DNA of 64,000 nt, from assembly GCA_965243325.1 (NCBI GenBank), contig CBDEUQ010000003.1, forward strand, positions 1,860,001 through 1,924,000. The letters are read 5' to 3'. The position numbers were made by a program, and so were the translations under genes. The stretch's first letter is position 1, and each line of letters begins with the position of its first letter. The notes beneath the pieces are model-generated. The model saw nothing but the letters and a program-made list of their open reading frames with translations, ran no database searches and was not told the origin of the DNA. Below, in pieces: positions 1-8,984 of the stretch. The DNA comes from JANQOH01 sp965243325 (GTDB taxonomy: Bacteria; Pseudomonadota; Alphaproteobacteria; UBA7887).

Positions 1-2
1 CC

Positions 3-440
3 GACAGTTTCGCGGTCGCGCGGCCGAGCCGCTACAGCGCGATGGTATGGGAGCAGAAGAAGGCGCGCGCGGCGCGCGACCGCGCCGGCATCGACTGGGT
101 GGTGATGCGCAACCGGCTGTCGCACATCGACGCGCGCAACAAGCGGCGGGTGGCGGCGGCGCTGGAGGCGCTGGCGCCGCGCATCGGCTGCCGGCTGATC
201 CCCGGCTTCGCCGAGCGCGTCGTCTTTCGCGAGCTGTTCCCTCGCGGTCTCACGGTGCTCGATCTCGGGCTCGTCAAGACGCCGCTCACGATGTCCCACG
301 TCGGCGCCCGGTCGGAGTTGCGCGGCCTGCTCGCGGCGGTCCTGCGCGGCGCCGCCGGTGACGGAACCTCGGGGCGGGTCGACGCGGGCGCCGGCGGACG
401 GGCCGCCCGCGGAACGGGGCGCGAGGCCCGTGGCGGCTGA
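3..440 (+). CDS. mipZ: MipZ division-plane ATPase, 3' part only
   Basis: This is the C-terminal part of a MipZ/ParA-like P-loop ATPase. In alphaproteobacteria MipZ forms a gradient from the ParB-bound poles and keeps FtsZ at mid-cell. The reading frame is already open at base 3 (DSFAVARPSRYSAMVW), so the Walker A region and start lie outside the window. The conserved MipZ stretches IDWVVMRNRLS, ARNKRRV and FRELFPRGLTVLDL are visible. The last 40 or so residues are low-complexity Gly/Arg/Ala and overlap the next gene. Identification rests on remembered family motifs. Confidence 0.88.
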   Translation, partial: DSFAVARPSRYSAMVWEQKKARAARDRAGIDWVVMRNRLSHIDARNKRRVAAALEALAPRIGCRLIPGFAERVVFRELFPRGLTVLDLGLVKTPLTMSHVGARSELRGLLAAVLRGAAGDGTSGRVDAGAGGRAARGTGREARGG

Positions 441-1140
441 CCGCGACAGCCTCCCGGCCCGGTCCTCCGACCGGGAGATCGAGGCGTTCCTCGAACGCGC
501 GGCGCACCTCGCGGCGCGCGGCCGCAGCCGCGGCAAGGGTCGGCTGATCTTCGCGCTCGATGCGACGCAGAGCCGCGGCCGGACCTGGGACCAGGCGTGC
601 GACATCCAGGCGGAAATGTTCTCCGAGACCGCGGCGCTCGGCACGCTGGCCATCCAGCTCGTCTGGTATCGCGGCTACCGCGAGTTCGACGCGACTCCGT
701 TCGAGACCGATTCGAAGGCCGTGCTGCGCCGCATGACCGCCGTGCGTTGCCTTGGCGGCCGCACGCAGATCGCCCGCGTGCTGCGCCACGTGCTGGCGGA
801 GGCCAAGGGCGACGGCGTCGACGCGGCGGTGTTCATCGGCGACTGCGTCGAGGAGGAGGTGGACACGCTGTGCCATCTCGCCGGCGAGCTGGGCCTGCAC
901 GGGGCGCCGCTCTTCCTGTTCCACGAGGGCGGCGACCCGTGGGCGGGGGCGGCGTTCAAGCAGATGGCGAAGCTTTCGGGCGGTGCCTATTGCCGGTTCG
1001 ACGGCGCCAGCGCCCGGCTGCTGCGCGACCTCCTGCAGGCGGTGGCGGTCTACGCGGTCGGCGGCCGGCCGGCATTGGAGGATTTCAACCGCCGCGCCGG
1101 GCGTGACGTATTGAAGCTGCCGCCGCCGCGGCGCCGCTGA
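358..1140 (+). CDS. VWA-domain protein
   Basis: The 260-residue protein has a von Willebrand A-like fold. A strand ending in LIFALDATQS carries a DxTxS variant of the metal-binding MIDAS motif near residue 67. Later strands (VDAAVFIGDCVEEE, APLFLFHEGGD) fit the Rossmann-like core, and there is no signal peptide. The GTG start at 358 overlaps mipZ by 83 bp. An in-frame GTG at 430 would shorten the overlap and remove a low-complexity N-terminus, so the start is uncertain. It ends 5 bp before the J-domain gene, so the two are probably co-transcribed. The biological role is unknown. Confidence 0.75.
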   Translation: MTEPRGGSTRAPADGPPAERGARPVAADRDSLPARSSDREIEAFLERAAHLAARGRSRGKGRLIFALDATQSRGRTWDQACDIQAEMFSETAALGTLAIQLVWYRGYREFDATPFETDSKAVLRRMTAVRCLGGRTQIARVLRHVLAEAKGDGVDAAVFIGDCVEEEVDTLCHLAGELGLHGAPLFLFHEGGDPWAGAAFKQMAKLSGGAYCRFDGASARLLRDLLQAVAVYAVGGRPALEDFNRRAGRDVLKLPPPRRR

Positions 1141-1145
1141 CGCCG

Positions 1146-1895
1146 GTGTACGGCTACCTGATCGCGGGCGTCGGAGTGCTGCTCGCGCTCTACGTCGCGG
1201 CGCGCCTGTTCGCCTCGGCCAACCCGGCCTCCCTCGCCCGCGGCCTGCGCGTGACGTTGATCGTGCTGGCGCTCGCGGCGGCGCTATTCGTGCTCGTGCG
1301 CGGCCTGCCGGCGCTGGCGGCGCTGCTCGGCGGCGTCGCGGCGCTTGCCTGGCGCTCCCGCGGCCTCCTGCGATGGCTGCCGCTGTTCGGACTCGCGCGC
1401 CACGCCGCCCGGGCGGCGCGTGCCGCCGGCCATGGCCCTTCGGCGGCCGCCGGCGCCTCGGCGGTGGAGACCGCGTGGCTGACGATGGAGCTCGACCACG
1501 TCTCCGGCGATATCGACGGGACGGTGCGGCAGGGTCCCTTCGCCGGCCGGCGGCTCGGCGAGCTCGGAGGCGACGACCTCTATGCGCTGTGGCTCGCGGT
1601 GCGCGGCGACGCGCAGTCGCTGCGCTTGCTGGAGACCTTTCTCGACCGCAGCGGCGAGGATTGGCGGGCGCGGTTCGACGAGCGCGCCCGCGCCGAGGGG
1701 AGCGGCGCGGCGGGCGGCGGCGCGATGACGCGCGAGGAGGCGCTGTCGATCCTCGGCCTCGCGGCGGGCGCCGGCACCGACGAGATCAAGGACGCGCACC
1801 GCACGCTGATGAAGAAGCTTCACCCCGACCACGGCGGGTCGGACTATTTCGCCGCCAAGCTCAACGCGGCCAAAGCGCTGCTGCTGGGCGAGTGA
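1146..1895 (+). CDS. Membrane-anchored J-domain protein
   Basis: This 249-residue protein begins with hydrophobic segments (about residues 3-20, 36-52 and 55-68) that look like membrane helices. It ends with a J domain (about residues 196-249) containing the HPD signature in LHPDHGGSD, which stimulates DnaK-type ATPases. The layout resembles DjlA/TIM14-like J proteins. The start is GTG, 5 bp after the VWA gene. A membrane-tethered Hsp70 co-chaperone role is inferred from the HPD motif and the helices; the client is unknown. Confidence 0.85.
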   Translation: MYGYLIAGVGVLLALYVAARLFASANPASLARGLRVTLIVLALAAALFVLVRGLPALAALLGGVAALAWRSRGLLRWLPLFGLARHAARAARAAGHGPSAAAGASAVETAWLTMELDHVSGDIDGTVRQGPFAGRRLGELGGDDLYALWLAVRGDAQSLRLLETFLDRSGEDWRARFDERARAEGSGAAGGGAMTREEALSILGLAAGAGTDEIKDAHRTLMKKLHPDHGGSDYFAAKLNAAKALLLGE

Positions 1896-1925
1896 CTCGG
1901 CGGCGCCGGCGGCGCTCGCGATCCG

Positions 1926-3512
1926 CTACGCTGTCGCCTCGACCCCCGTCCCGGCGCAGAAGCGGCGGTAGCACTCCAGCGCGTCGCCGTACTTGCGGTG
2001 TCCGGCGGTGTGGTGCGCGGCGCCGTGCAGAAGCCGGTCGCGCCCCGCTGCCCCGGGGGCGAGGCCGCTGCGGCCGAAGTCCTCGAGGAAGCACAGCGCG
2101 ATCTCCTGGTTGTGCGGATCGTTGCCGATCTTGCACGCGGCGTCGGCGAGGGTGCGCACCACGGGCGTGCGGTCGGTGGTGTCGTCGAGGCACGCCTGCA
2201 GCCAGGCGTGGCTCGCGTCGAGATCGGTCGCGATCTGCGCACGCTCGAGTTCGGCGAGCTTGGCGTCGAGGGTCATCGTGGCCGCCGCCGCCGGCGCCTC
2301 GGCGGCGAACGGCGTCGCGTCGTTCGTTCCCCGCTGGTGCTCGGCGTTGCGGGCGACGAACGAGGCGGCGGTGAACAGCATCTTGAGGCGCTGCTTGTGG
2401 TCGAAGCGGCCGAGGAACCAGCGCACGGTGTTGCAGTACTCGTAGCAGTGCTGGGGAATCGAGAAGTTGAGCTCCTCGCGGGTCTCCAGCAGGACCTCGG
2501 CGGCGGCGAGCTGAATCGCGTCCATGATGGCGACGGGCGACTTGCCGGCAAGCAGCAGCCGGGCGACCTGACGGACGTTCGCCGGCTCCGGCTCGCGGAT
2601 GATGGCGTCGACGGTCTCGCGGGTTTCCGCGGCGTCGAGGCCGGCGGCGTTGTCGAACAGCGCGCGCTCGGCGTCGGATGCGCCGCCGTACGGGATCGCG
2701 CGCAGCGCTTCGCCGTCGATCATCGTCTTCACCGCGTTGCAGGCATGCTCGTAGGTCGAGTACCAGCGCGGCCCGACGGCCATGTCGAGCGCGCCGGCAT
2801 AGAGCACGTCGTGCGCTTCCTTCCAGCCGACGCGCTCGCCGAGCTCGACCGTGGCGCGCGCCCGGTACGACTTGTGGCCGGTGGTGTACGAGCGGTTGAG
2901 GAACACGCGGTCCTGAACGTCGATCAGTCCGGCGAACACGAACTGCGCGAGCGTGCGGTCGCGGTTGCGCTCGTCCTGCATGAGCCCGAGGAACAGGCGG
3001 TAGGCCTCGAGCACCTGGCCGCGGTGCACGCGCGTCGTCCATTCGTCGAGCGCCTCGGCATGGTCGCCGGCGACCGCTTCCGGCTCCTGGTCGGGCCAGT
3101 GGACGGTCGGTACCGGCGGCGGTCCCTCCTTGCGCTTGAAGCCGCGCGCGTAGTGGCCCGGCGCCCGGTTGATCTTCTGGTTCCAGATGTCGAGGCCGGT
3201 CGGGATGTACCAGATCGTCTGCGCCATGGGCAGGCCGGCGATCTCCGGCGAGACCATGTCCGCGAGATGGTGCGTGGCGCGGGCGCTGAGCAGGCAGTGG
3301 TCGTTGTTGACGAAGTTCACGTAGCCGTCGTCGATGCGCTCGTGATAGGGCACGTGCGTGTAGGGGGCGTGGATCCGCACCGCTTGGCCCAGCAATTCGC
3401 CCAGCGGCCGGCCGGCCCGGTGCAGGTCGTAGTACACGGCGCTGGCGCCGACCCCGTCACGGTCGAGAATCCGTTCTTCCAGCGCTCCGTAGAGCCGGTC
3501 CGGTGTGGTCAT
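1926..3512 (-). CDS. Unrecognised 528-residue protein
   Basis: I do not recognise this family with confidence. The protein is soluble in appearance, with no signal peptide or membrane segments, and has many conserved-looking His, Tyr and Trp residues (THVPYHERI, IPQHCYEYCNTVRWFLGRF, HGAAHHTAGHRKYGDALE). A metal- or cofactor-binding helical enzyme is possible but not shown. Base composition and codon use match the chromosome. It stands alone, convergent with the J-domain gene and next to the first IS1380 copy, which lies about 180 bp upstream of its start. Coding status is well supported by length and codon use; function is not. Confidence 0.7.
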   Translation of the reverse strand: MTTPDRLYGALEERILDRDGVGASAVYYDLHRAGRPLGELLGQAVRIHAPYTHVPYHERIDDGYVNFVNNDHCLLSARATHHLADMVSPEIAGLPMAQTIWYIPTGLDIWNQKINRAPGHYARGFKRKEGPPPVPTVHWPDQEPEAVAGDHAEALDEWTTRVHRGQVLEAYRLFLGLMQDERNRDRTLAQFVFAGLIDVQDRVFLNRSYTTGHKSYRARATVELGERVGWKEAHDVLYAGALDMAVGPRWYSTYEHACNAVKTMIDGEALRAIPYGGASDAERALFDNAAGLDAAETRETVDAIIREPEPANVRQVARLLLAGKSPVAIMDAIQLAAAEVLLETREELNFSIPQHCYEYCNTVRWFLGRFDHKQRLKMLFTAASFVARNAEHQRGTNDATPFAAEAPAAAATMTLDAKLAELERAQIATDLDASHAWLQACLDDTTDRTPVVRTLADAACKIGNDPHNQEIALCFLEDFGRSGLAPGAAGRDRLLHGAAHHTAGHRKYGDALECYRRFCAGTGVEATA

Positions 3513-3692
3513 GAGCCGCGTCCTCCCGGCGCCGAGTGTAGCCGCGGCGTCGCGGCGCGGCCAGACGGCGGCGCCGCGCCTGTCGCCCGGCCGCGCGCAG
3601 CGCCCGCCCCTGTCGGACCCTCGGAAGACCCGGAAAGTCTGCCGGCGTCAGTAGAGGAAAGAAACCATTTCACGCTGGAAGCCCGGTTCTAG

Positions 3693-5465
3693 CCCGGATA
3701 CGGCACCAGGTTGACGGCGACCGCTGAATATTTCCGGAGATGGATTGTTGGGCTGTGCGGCGGCCTCGGCACGCAGGACGAGGCGCCTGGGGCTGCCTGT
3801 TGGGCGGGATGGCGCCGGGCCATTTCGCGAACAGAGTGCGTTGCCGGTCGCCGGGATCGGGTTCGCGATCGGCGACGGGCGCGGCTTGCCCGTGGCGACC
3901 GGCGGCGGCGCGGCGGCAACGGGCAGGGCGACGGGAACGGACTACCCGGGCGAGGCGCGCGCGCTCTGGAGGTTGGTTGCCACCCGCACGAACGGCTCGC
4001 GCCAGGGGTGGACCGACGACAGCGACAGCCAGACCCGGCGCACCGTCACCTTGATGCTGCCGGCGATCTTCAGAAGGCGCAGCCGCAGGGTGGCGAACTG
4101 CGCCCGCGCCAGCGCTGTACCCTTGACGCCGAACTCCCGGATCGCCTGCATGCGGATGCCCGCGAAGGCCGAGAAGTACAGGCGCAGCTGGTTGGCCGCC
4201 ATGCGGCTCGACGAGGTGCGGTCGGCGAACAGGTCGAGTTGCTGCTCCTTGATCCGGTTCTCCATGTCGCCGCGGGCGCAGTACAGATCCTCATACAGCG
4301 CGCGGGCGGCGAAGCGCTCGGCCGGCAGGCTGGTCACCACGAAACGCGGGTTGGCCCCGTTGCCGCCGGGAAGCCACTCCGCCTTGCCGACCACCCGCCG
4401 GCTCCGGCTCCAGCTCCAGCTCTTGCGCGTGCGGAAGCGGAAGCTGCGGTAGCGTCGGGACGCCTTGCCGCGCGCCAGGCAGCGCCGCCGCGACCTCTCC
4501 AGCTGTCTGGCAATCCGCGCCCGCAGGCGGGACGACTTGGCCACCCCGAGGACGAAGTCCACGTCGTGGCTCTCGCACCAGCTCATCAGCGCCTCGCGGC
4601 AGAACCCCGAATCGGCCCGCACCATGATCGCGGTGTCGGGCCTGTGTGCACGGATCTGCCGCACCACCGTGGCAAGCGCGTCGACCGAGCCCGCCGCGGG
4701 ATCGACATTCGCCGGCCGCAGGCGGCAGCGCAGAACGTGGTCGCCGCAGGTGATGTAGAGCGGCAGATAGCAGTAGCAGCCGTAGTAGCCGTGGAAGAAG
4801 CGCCCCTCCTGGGCGCCGTGCACCGGGGCGTCGGTGGCATCGAGATCAAGCACGATCTCTGCCGGCGCCGTCGCCTGCATCGCCACGAACAGCGCCACCA
4901 TCTGCGCGTCGATCGCCGCGCCGTCGGCGACGATCCGCTTGTAGCGGTGCGCCGCCGCCGTCGCATCGTCGCCTGGCTCGAGACGGTTCAGCGTCGTCGA
5001 GCCGGCCAGCGGGTGGCCGAGATCGCGCGACCGCGATCGCGTCGCCCCCGTGATGTCCTCCTTGCCCAGCGCCAGCGCCAGCACGCTGTCGTCGCGCAGA
5101 ACGTCGTGGTCGTTGGGGTCCTCGTAGCCTGGCGCGAGAGCGTAGACCCGCTGCGCCACCAGCGCCTCGAGGTCATGCTCCACCCGTGCGGGGTCGCGAA
5201 AGTCGGTGAAGCACGACGCCAGCTTGGCGGTCACGCCGACGATCCGGTCGGCTTCCCGCAACAGCACAGCGCCGCCGTCCGACGACATCCGCCCGCCATC
5301 GAAACGCGCCACAACCTGGCGTCGTCCAGGACCTTCAATACGCAGTTCGCCGACGTTACGCTGTGGTCGCATGGGGTGAGCCCTCGTGGTGGTGTAAGGT
5401 GTTGGAATCCCTCACATTTACCACGAAATGCCGCCCCATGCACTACATCTGGTGCCGTATCCGGG
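3693..5465 (-). mobile_element. IS1380-family insertion sequence, copy A
   Basis: The element is 1773 bp with perfect terminal inverted repeats reading CCCGGATACGGCACCAG inward from each end (3693-3709 and 5449-5465). It is flanked by CTAG on both sides (3689-3692 and 5466-5469), matching the 4-bp target duplication known for IS1380. It encodes one DDE transposase on the minus strand. Copy B at 11447-13219 has the same length and is almost identical. Confidence 0.9.
3942..5372 (-). CDS. IS1380-family transposase (copy A)
   Basis: This 476-residue DDE transposase of the IS4/IS1380 type cuts and reinserts the element. It shows the family's N-terminal signature (SSDGGAVLLREADRIVG, ALAPGYEDPNDHD), a first catalytic Asp in LDLDATDAPVHG, a second in VRADSGFC, and the C-terminal Glu region in GDMENRIKEQQ. 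It looks full length and uninterrupted. Gly82 in the GYED motif is Ser in copy B. The long plus-strand reading frame over the same bases is an artefact of high GC. Confidence 0.92.
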   Translation of the reverse strand: MRPQRNVGELRIEGPGRRQVVARFDGGRMSSDGGAVLLREADRIVGVTAKLASCFTDFRDPARVEHDLEALVAQRVYALAPGYEDPNDHDVLRDDSVLALALGKEDITGATRSRSRDLGHPLAGSTTLNRLEPGDDATAAAHRYKRIVADGAAIDAQMVALFVAMQATAPAEIVLDLDATDAPVHGAQEGRFFHGYYGCYCYLPLYITCGDHVLRCRLRPANVDPAAGSVDALATVVRQIRAHRPDTAIMVRADSGFCREALMSWCESHDVDFVLGVAKSSRLRARIARQLERSRRRCLARGKASRRYRSFRFRTRKSWSWSRSRRVVGKAEWLPGGNGANPRFVVTSLPAERFAARALYEDLYCARGDMENRIKEQQLDLFADRTSSSRMAANQLRLYFSAFAGIRMQAIREFGVKGTALARAQFATLRLRLLKIAGSIKVTVRRVWLSLSSVHPWREPFVRVATNLQSARASPG

Positions 5466-5556
5466 CTAGCGTCCGGAGCTCGTCGCTGGACGGTCCGGTC
5501 CTCGTTCCGTAGGAGGGGCCGCCGGCTCGAAAGAGCGGCTCCAGACTGGAGGACCG

Positions 5557-6129
5557 ATGAGCGGCAGGAAAAGGAGAGTAGCGAGGGCGAGAGGCCGTGC
5601 CGGGGTGCTTTCGCGGGTCGGCGAGGGCGTGGTCGTCGGTCTGGTGGTGGCCGCCTGCCTTCTGGCGAGAGACTGGGTCGTGGACTACTGCGACAGGCAG
5701 GCGGAGATAGCCTACATCCGGGACGTGATCGTGTCTGGCCGGCTGGCCGTTTCGAGCGCGCAGGCCGGTACCGTGGCGGTGCTGCTCCCCGACCGTCGCG
5801 TCCGTAGCGAGTTCCGCTCACGCGAGGCGGCGCAGGAGGAGCAGTGGCGGCGGTTCGTCGCCGAGCTGTCGGACGTGCTGGCGCACCGCACCTCGCGACT
5901 GACCTTCGAAGAGACGCGCGAGCTGCGCCGCCGTTTTCCGGGGCTAGTGGTGGACGGTCAGCGACTCCTCGGCGACCCGCTCGACATCATCATCCGAGCC
6001 GACGTCCCCGCGCACTACCGGGACATGTTCGTCCAGGCGGAGAGTGTTCGCTGGCTTGGGCTGCCGCCTGCGTCGCAGGCCCTGAGGGAAGGCCTGATAC
6101 CGGCCAGCCGGCAGGAGGCCGGTGAGTAG
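5557..6129 (+). CDS. Small hypothetical membrane-anchored protein
   Basis: I do not recognise this 190-residue protein. It has a strongly basic N-terminus (about residues 4-16), then one hydrophobic segment (about 23-41, VVVGLVVAACLLARDWVV), so it is probably a single-pass inner-membrane protein. The remainder is charged and helical-looking (REAAQEEQWRRFV). Codon use is GC-rich and coding-like. It lies 92 bp inside the right end of IS copy A and is the first gene of the IS-bounded cargo. A 32-codon GTG frame (6122-6220) overlaps its stop. Confidence 0.55.
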   Translation: MSGRKRRVARARGRAGVLSRVGEGVVVGLVVAACLLARDWVVDYCDRQAEIAYIRDVIVSGRLAVSSAQAGTVAVLLPDRRVRSEFRSREAAQEEQWRRFVAELSDVLAHRTSRLTFEETRELRRRFPGLVVDGQRLLGDPLDIIIRADVPAHYRDMFVQAESVRWLGLPPASQALREGLIPASRQEAGE

Positions 6130-7136
6130 CGGCGCTTCGGGGTCTGCGATGCCGCCGGCGTCAGGCCGCGCGGACGAGCCCGACAACTGGCGTCCCCTCT
6201 ACCGGCTGGGCGGCGTGTGAGCGCGCCCCGCGTCCCTCGGGGGATCCCCGGCGAGCCTTGCTGTCAGGGCAGCATCCGCCCCTCCCGCAGCCACCACAGC
6301 GCCGCGCCCGCCCACACGAGGGTCGAGCCCAGCAGGACTGCCCCGCAGCACGCCCAGTTCCTGCAGCAGCGCTCTCATGACGCCGTAGATGGGGAGGACC
6401 GAGCCGGAGCAGGAGGGGGCGCGACGACGCGTCTTTGGTGAGCGGGAGAGAGGCACGGAACCGGTGCGACGCGACGACCGGTCGCGCTGGCGGCAGGGAA
6501 GGAGCGCGCGTAGACCGGCTCTGCCGTTACCGAAGTGTGGAGGAGACGCGACAGTGGGTTGCAGGATTGGGATATCCCGGATCCCCTATGAGCGAATAGC
6601 CTCCTGATGGATTTGCTGTTTGCTCTCGGCGACTCGCGGTGGGCGCTGGTAGCCCTCGCCGGCCTCACCCCGGCCGCTCTGATATACAGGCGCGGGATCG
6701 CCGCCGCGCTCCGCGGGCTACCGCAGTGCGCGATCGCAGCGCCCCACCGCGGGTCCGGCGAACCCGCCCGCGCTAGCGCCGCAGGGGTCGAGGGGATGGG
6801 GCGCGCCGTGCGTCCGTCTCTCGGACGCCAGTTCCGGAAGTGGCTCCGCCGAGTCATAGCAGAAAGGGCGGGCGGGTAAACTGCGCTATAATCCCCGAAC
6901 ATTTCATCACCTGTCGGAGCAGCACCTAAACCGGGACGTCCGGGAGTTGGCGGGTCGGCGCATCATTAGGGATCTTGACATGCTTGCGCGGATGATTGCT
7001 CTGGCGGGGGGTATGGTATGGAATCGTCTCAAGTATGACGACCTCGTTGGAAGGATGGAGGCGAAGGCATGAGCAAGGCATCGGGACGCTGTTTCGCCGC
7101 CGATCCACCGTTCAACATTGGACGAATGGGTCTTGT
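6130..7136. other. About 1 kb without a convincing gene
   Basis: Only short frames are present. A GTG frame at 6122-6220 (32 codons) overlaps the previous stop and may be a coupled miniprotein. A 90-codon frame at 6607-6879 starts with a hydrophobic stretch (LVALAGLTPAALIY) but has weak codon support. Longer minus-strand frames here look like GC artefacts. A TTGACA hexamer at 6975-6980 has no good -10 partner. The segment probably carries the control region of the UDG-like gene. Confidence 0.4.
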
Positions 7137-7859
7137 ATGGGTTTAGAAGTCGATTCCAAGGCGAAAGCCCTCCTCGAACTCGCACGGCTTCGTCAGGCAA
7201 CTCGCTTGAAAGAACATTGTTGCATCGGGGATTTCCACGGTGGGGTATTTGAGTGTGACCACGTTTCGCCGTTCACAAAGTCCGGCAAGAACGTCTACGC
7301 GGAAATCATGATTGTCGCGCAGGACTGGTCGAGCTCTGACGCCCTCTCATCTTGCCCGCCAGATCGCGACCGTGCAGAGCTTGGCTATAGGCCGAACCTC
7401 GCGACAAATCGAAACCTCGATCGCCTCTTGGATCGCCATTTCAGATTGCGTCGCGCACAGTGCTACCTGACAAACGTGTTTCCATTCGTCAAGCGCGGCT
7501 CCATGGGCGCCAAGATCCCCTCAAGAGATTTGCTTCATTGCGCACGGACGTTCACGTTGCCGGAAATCGAAATCGTGGATCCCAAGCTGGTCATTTGCCT
7601 GGGTTTGGCTACTTTTCGCGCGCTTCGATCAGCCGCCGGTCATTCTGGGTCATGGTCATTGAAATTGGGGAAAGCCATCGGCACTCCGTTCTCCATCGGC
7701 AAGGCTTCTGCTCATTGCGTGGCCCATACAGGCGCACGCGGCACCAATAACCGCGGCCGTGAACAGGTCGAGAAAGACTGGGAGCACCTCGCGCGCAGTC
7801 ACCGCTCAAGATCGACGCCGCCAAGCCCCAACCTTCACAGGCAAAGAACAGGGATATGA
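7137..7859 (+). CDS. Uracil-DNA-glycosylase-superfamily-like protein
   Basis: From the ATG at 7137 the protein is 240 residues. It resembles the UDG superfamily: a first-motif strand IMIVAQDWSSSD (about 58-68), the segment CYLTNVFPFV, a strand PKLVICLGLATF (about 149-160) and a C-terminal HTGARGTNNRG (about 197-207) in the position of the family's motif 2. These enzymes excise uracil or related bases, but some superfamily members bind DNA differently or serve in phage defence. An in-frame ATG at 6996 is possible but gives an unconserved leader. GC is lower than neighbouring chromosome genes, suggesting transfer. The enzymatic specificity cannot be read from the sequence. Confidence 0.65.
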   Translation: MGLEVDSKAKALLELARLRQATRLKEHCCIGDFHGGVFECDHVSPFTKSGKNVYAEIMIVAQDWSSSDALSSCPPDRDRAELGYRPNLATNRNLDRLLDRHFRLRRAQCYLTNVFPFVKRGSMGAKIPSRDLLHCARTFTLPEIEIVDPKLVICLGLATFRALRSAAGHSGSWSLKLGKAIGTPFSIGKASAHCVAHTGARGTNNRGREQVEKDWEHLARSHRSRSTPPSPNLHRQRTGI

Positions 7860-7999
7860 CGGAAGACTGGAAAGCCAGACGCGAGCGTGGCCATCCGGCC
7901 AAGCCGGCCCCGAAGATCGACGCCACTCCGGAACGGATTGCTGCGCCATTTTCTCCGCTGTACAGCCGCCTGACCTATCGTGGCGGAAGTCCGACCTGA
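7856..7999 (+). CDS. 47-residue ORF coupled to the UDG-like gene
   Basis: The ATG at 7856 overlaps the TGA of the UDG-like gene (ATGA), the usual sign of translational coupling. The product is hydrophilic and basic at first (MTEDWKARRERGHPAKPAPK), with a more hydrophobic C-terminal stretch (APFSPLYSRLTY). I know of no matching family. It could be a genuine small partner or a chance frame; the overlap is the main support. Confidence 0.35.
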   Translation: MTEDWKARRERGHPAKPAPKIDATPERIAAPFSPLYSRLTYRGGSPT

Positions 8000-8111
8000 A
8001 GAAATCCGCGGAACCGGGCGTGGCGTCGTGACGGAGCCTTGGCCAGTTGAGCGTATAGGTCCCATGCCAAGTATCTTCTCGCTAGCGGCTGCGTATCGAT
8101 GACGACGAAAG

Positions 8112-8984
8112 TCAGGCAAGACACTTAAAGCCTGAAATCGCGCGCAGTGCTTCGTTTATGTCAGTGTAGTCATCCAATTGAATGGAAGCAAAACCACCCT
8201 GCACTTCTACAACATGTTTGTGTAGACGTATGGAGAATTGCTTTCCTTCGGTCAGGAATGCGGTTGCGCTGCTCATTGAAGCAACAAGCCCCTGTAGACC
8301 CTTTGCGATCGACGGCGCATCGTCTTCCAGCATGGCTCGATTCAATTCAGTCATGTCTACCGATGCATTCCCTGGATGAAGCTGGGTGAATGTGAAAACA
8401 CCGTGTTGAAGTATGTCCATCTCCCAGGAGGATTCGTCTGGAAGGCAAGAAGCCAAGCCTTCGTCAAGTCTGAACTGTGGAAAGTATCGATGCACTTCGT
8501 GGGCAAGACGGATGAGGAAAGCGCCTGAGTAACAGGAATCTAGCCATACACCAATGGTGCGCTCGTCGTGTTGCGCTTGCCCGACTTCATCTGCCTGGAG
8601 AATGAGGAATTGGGAGGGAGAAAGAGTACCATCGGGGAATACCAGGTTGCCGGTGGACTCTTCACCGTGGCCGGCGAAGTACAGATCGAGGCCGATACCC
8701 TGGCGCCCGGAATGATCGATCAGTCGACTGACCTCCCTGATGGTGGATTGCACCTGGCCCAACGTCGGGTCAACCAGTAGGCGGTGGAAGCTGTCCGGCA
8801 GGCCGCTTTCGACCCTATTCCAGAGGTCGAGAACGGACTGTGCGTCTCGAACAGTGTGTTCGAGGGCCGCGCCCGATCTTGAACGAATGGTTCCGTAGCG
8901 CGTTTTGCAGGATATTGGGGCTTCGGTTCCTCGGGAGGCGATTGCGATGCTCGCGCATGGCGGCCGATGTCGCGGGTGGTTCAT
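8112..8984 (-). CDS. Caspase-like (C14 clan CD) cysteine peptidase
   Basis: The 290-residue protein carries the two hallmarks of the caspase/metacaspase fold. The catalytic His is in LYFAGHGEE (His106) and the catalytic Cys in VWLDSCYSGAF (Cys151), with the usual spacing. An N-terminal helix (VRDAQSVLDLW) also fits the family. The start is supported by an AAGGAA ribosome-binding site before ATG 8984. The region after about residue 190 has no recognised domain. Bacterial caspases of this kind act in suicide-type immunity or stress death, usually with a sensor partner. The gene is less GC-rich than the chromosome, in keeping with transfer. It converges with the UDG-like gene. Confidence 0.75.
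   Translation of the reverse strand: MNHPRHRPPCASIAIASRGTEAPISCKTRYGTIRSRSGAALEHTVRDAQSVLDLWNRVESGLPDSFHRLLVDPTLGQVQSTIREVSRLIDHSGRQGIGLDLYFAGHGEESTGNLVFPDGTLSPSQFLILQADEVGQAQHDERTIGVWLDSCYSGAFLIRLAHEVHRYFPQFRLDEGLASCLPDESSWEMDILQHGVFTFTQLHPGNASVDMTELNRAMLEDDAPSIAKGLQGLVASMSSATAFLTEGKQFSIRLHKHVVEVQGGFASIQLDDYTDINEALRAISGFKCLA

Noticed and set aside
3711..5807. A 698-codon plus-strand frame over IS copy A, with an equivalent at 11465-13444
   Set aside because: It lies opposite the transposase, is rich in Arg/Ala/His, and has no domain. It is a high-GC shadow of the minus-strand gene.
6375..6902. 175-codon minus-strand frame in the cargo gap
   Set aside because: Its composition is Ser/Arg/Pro/Ala-rich with no ribosome-binding site. 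It probably is noncoding.
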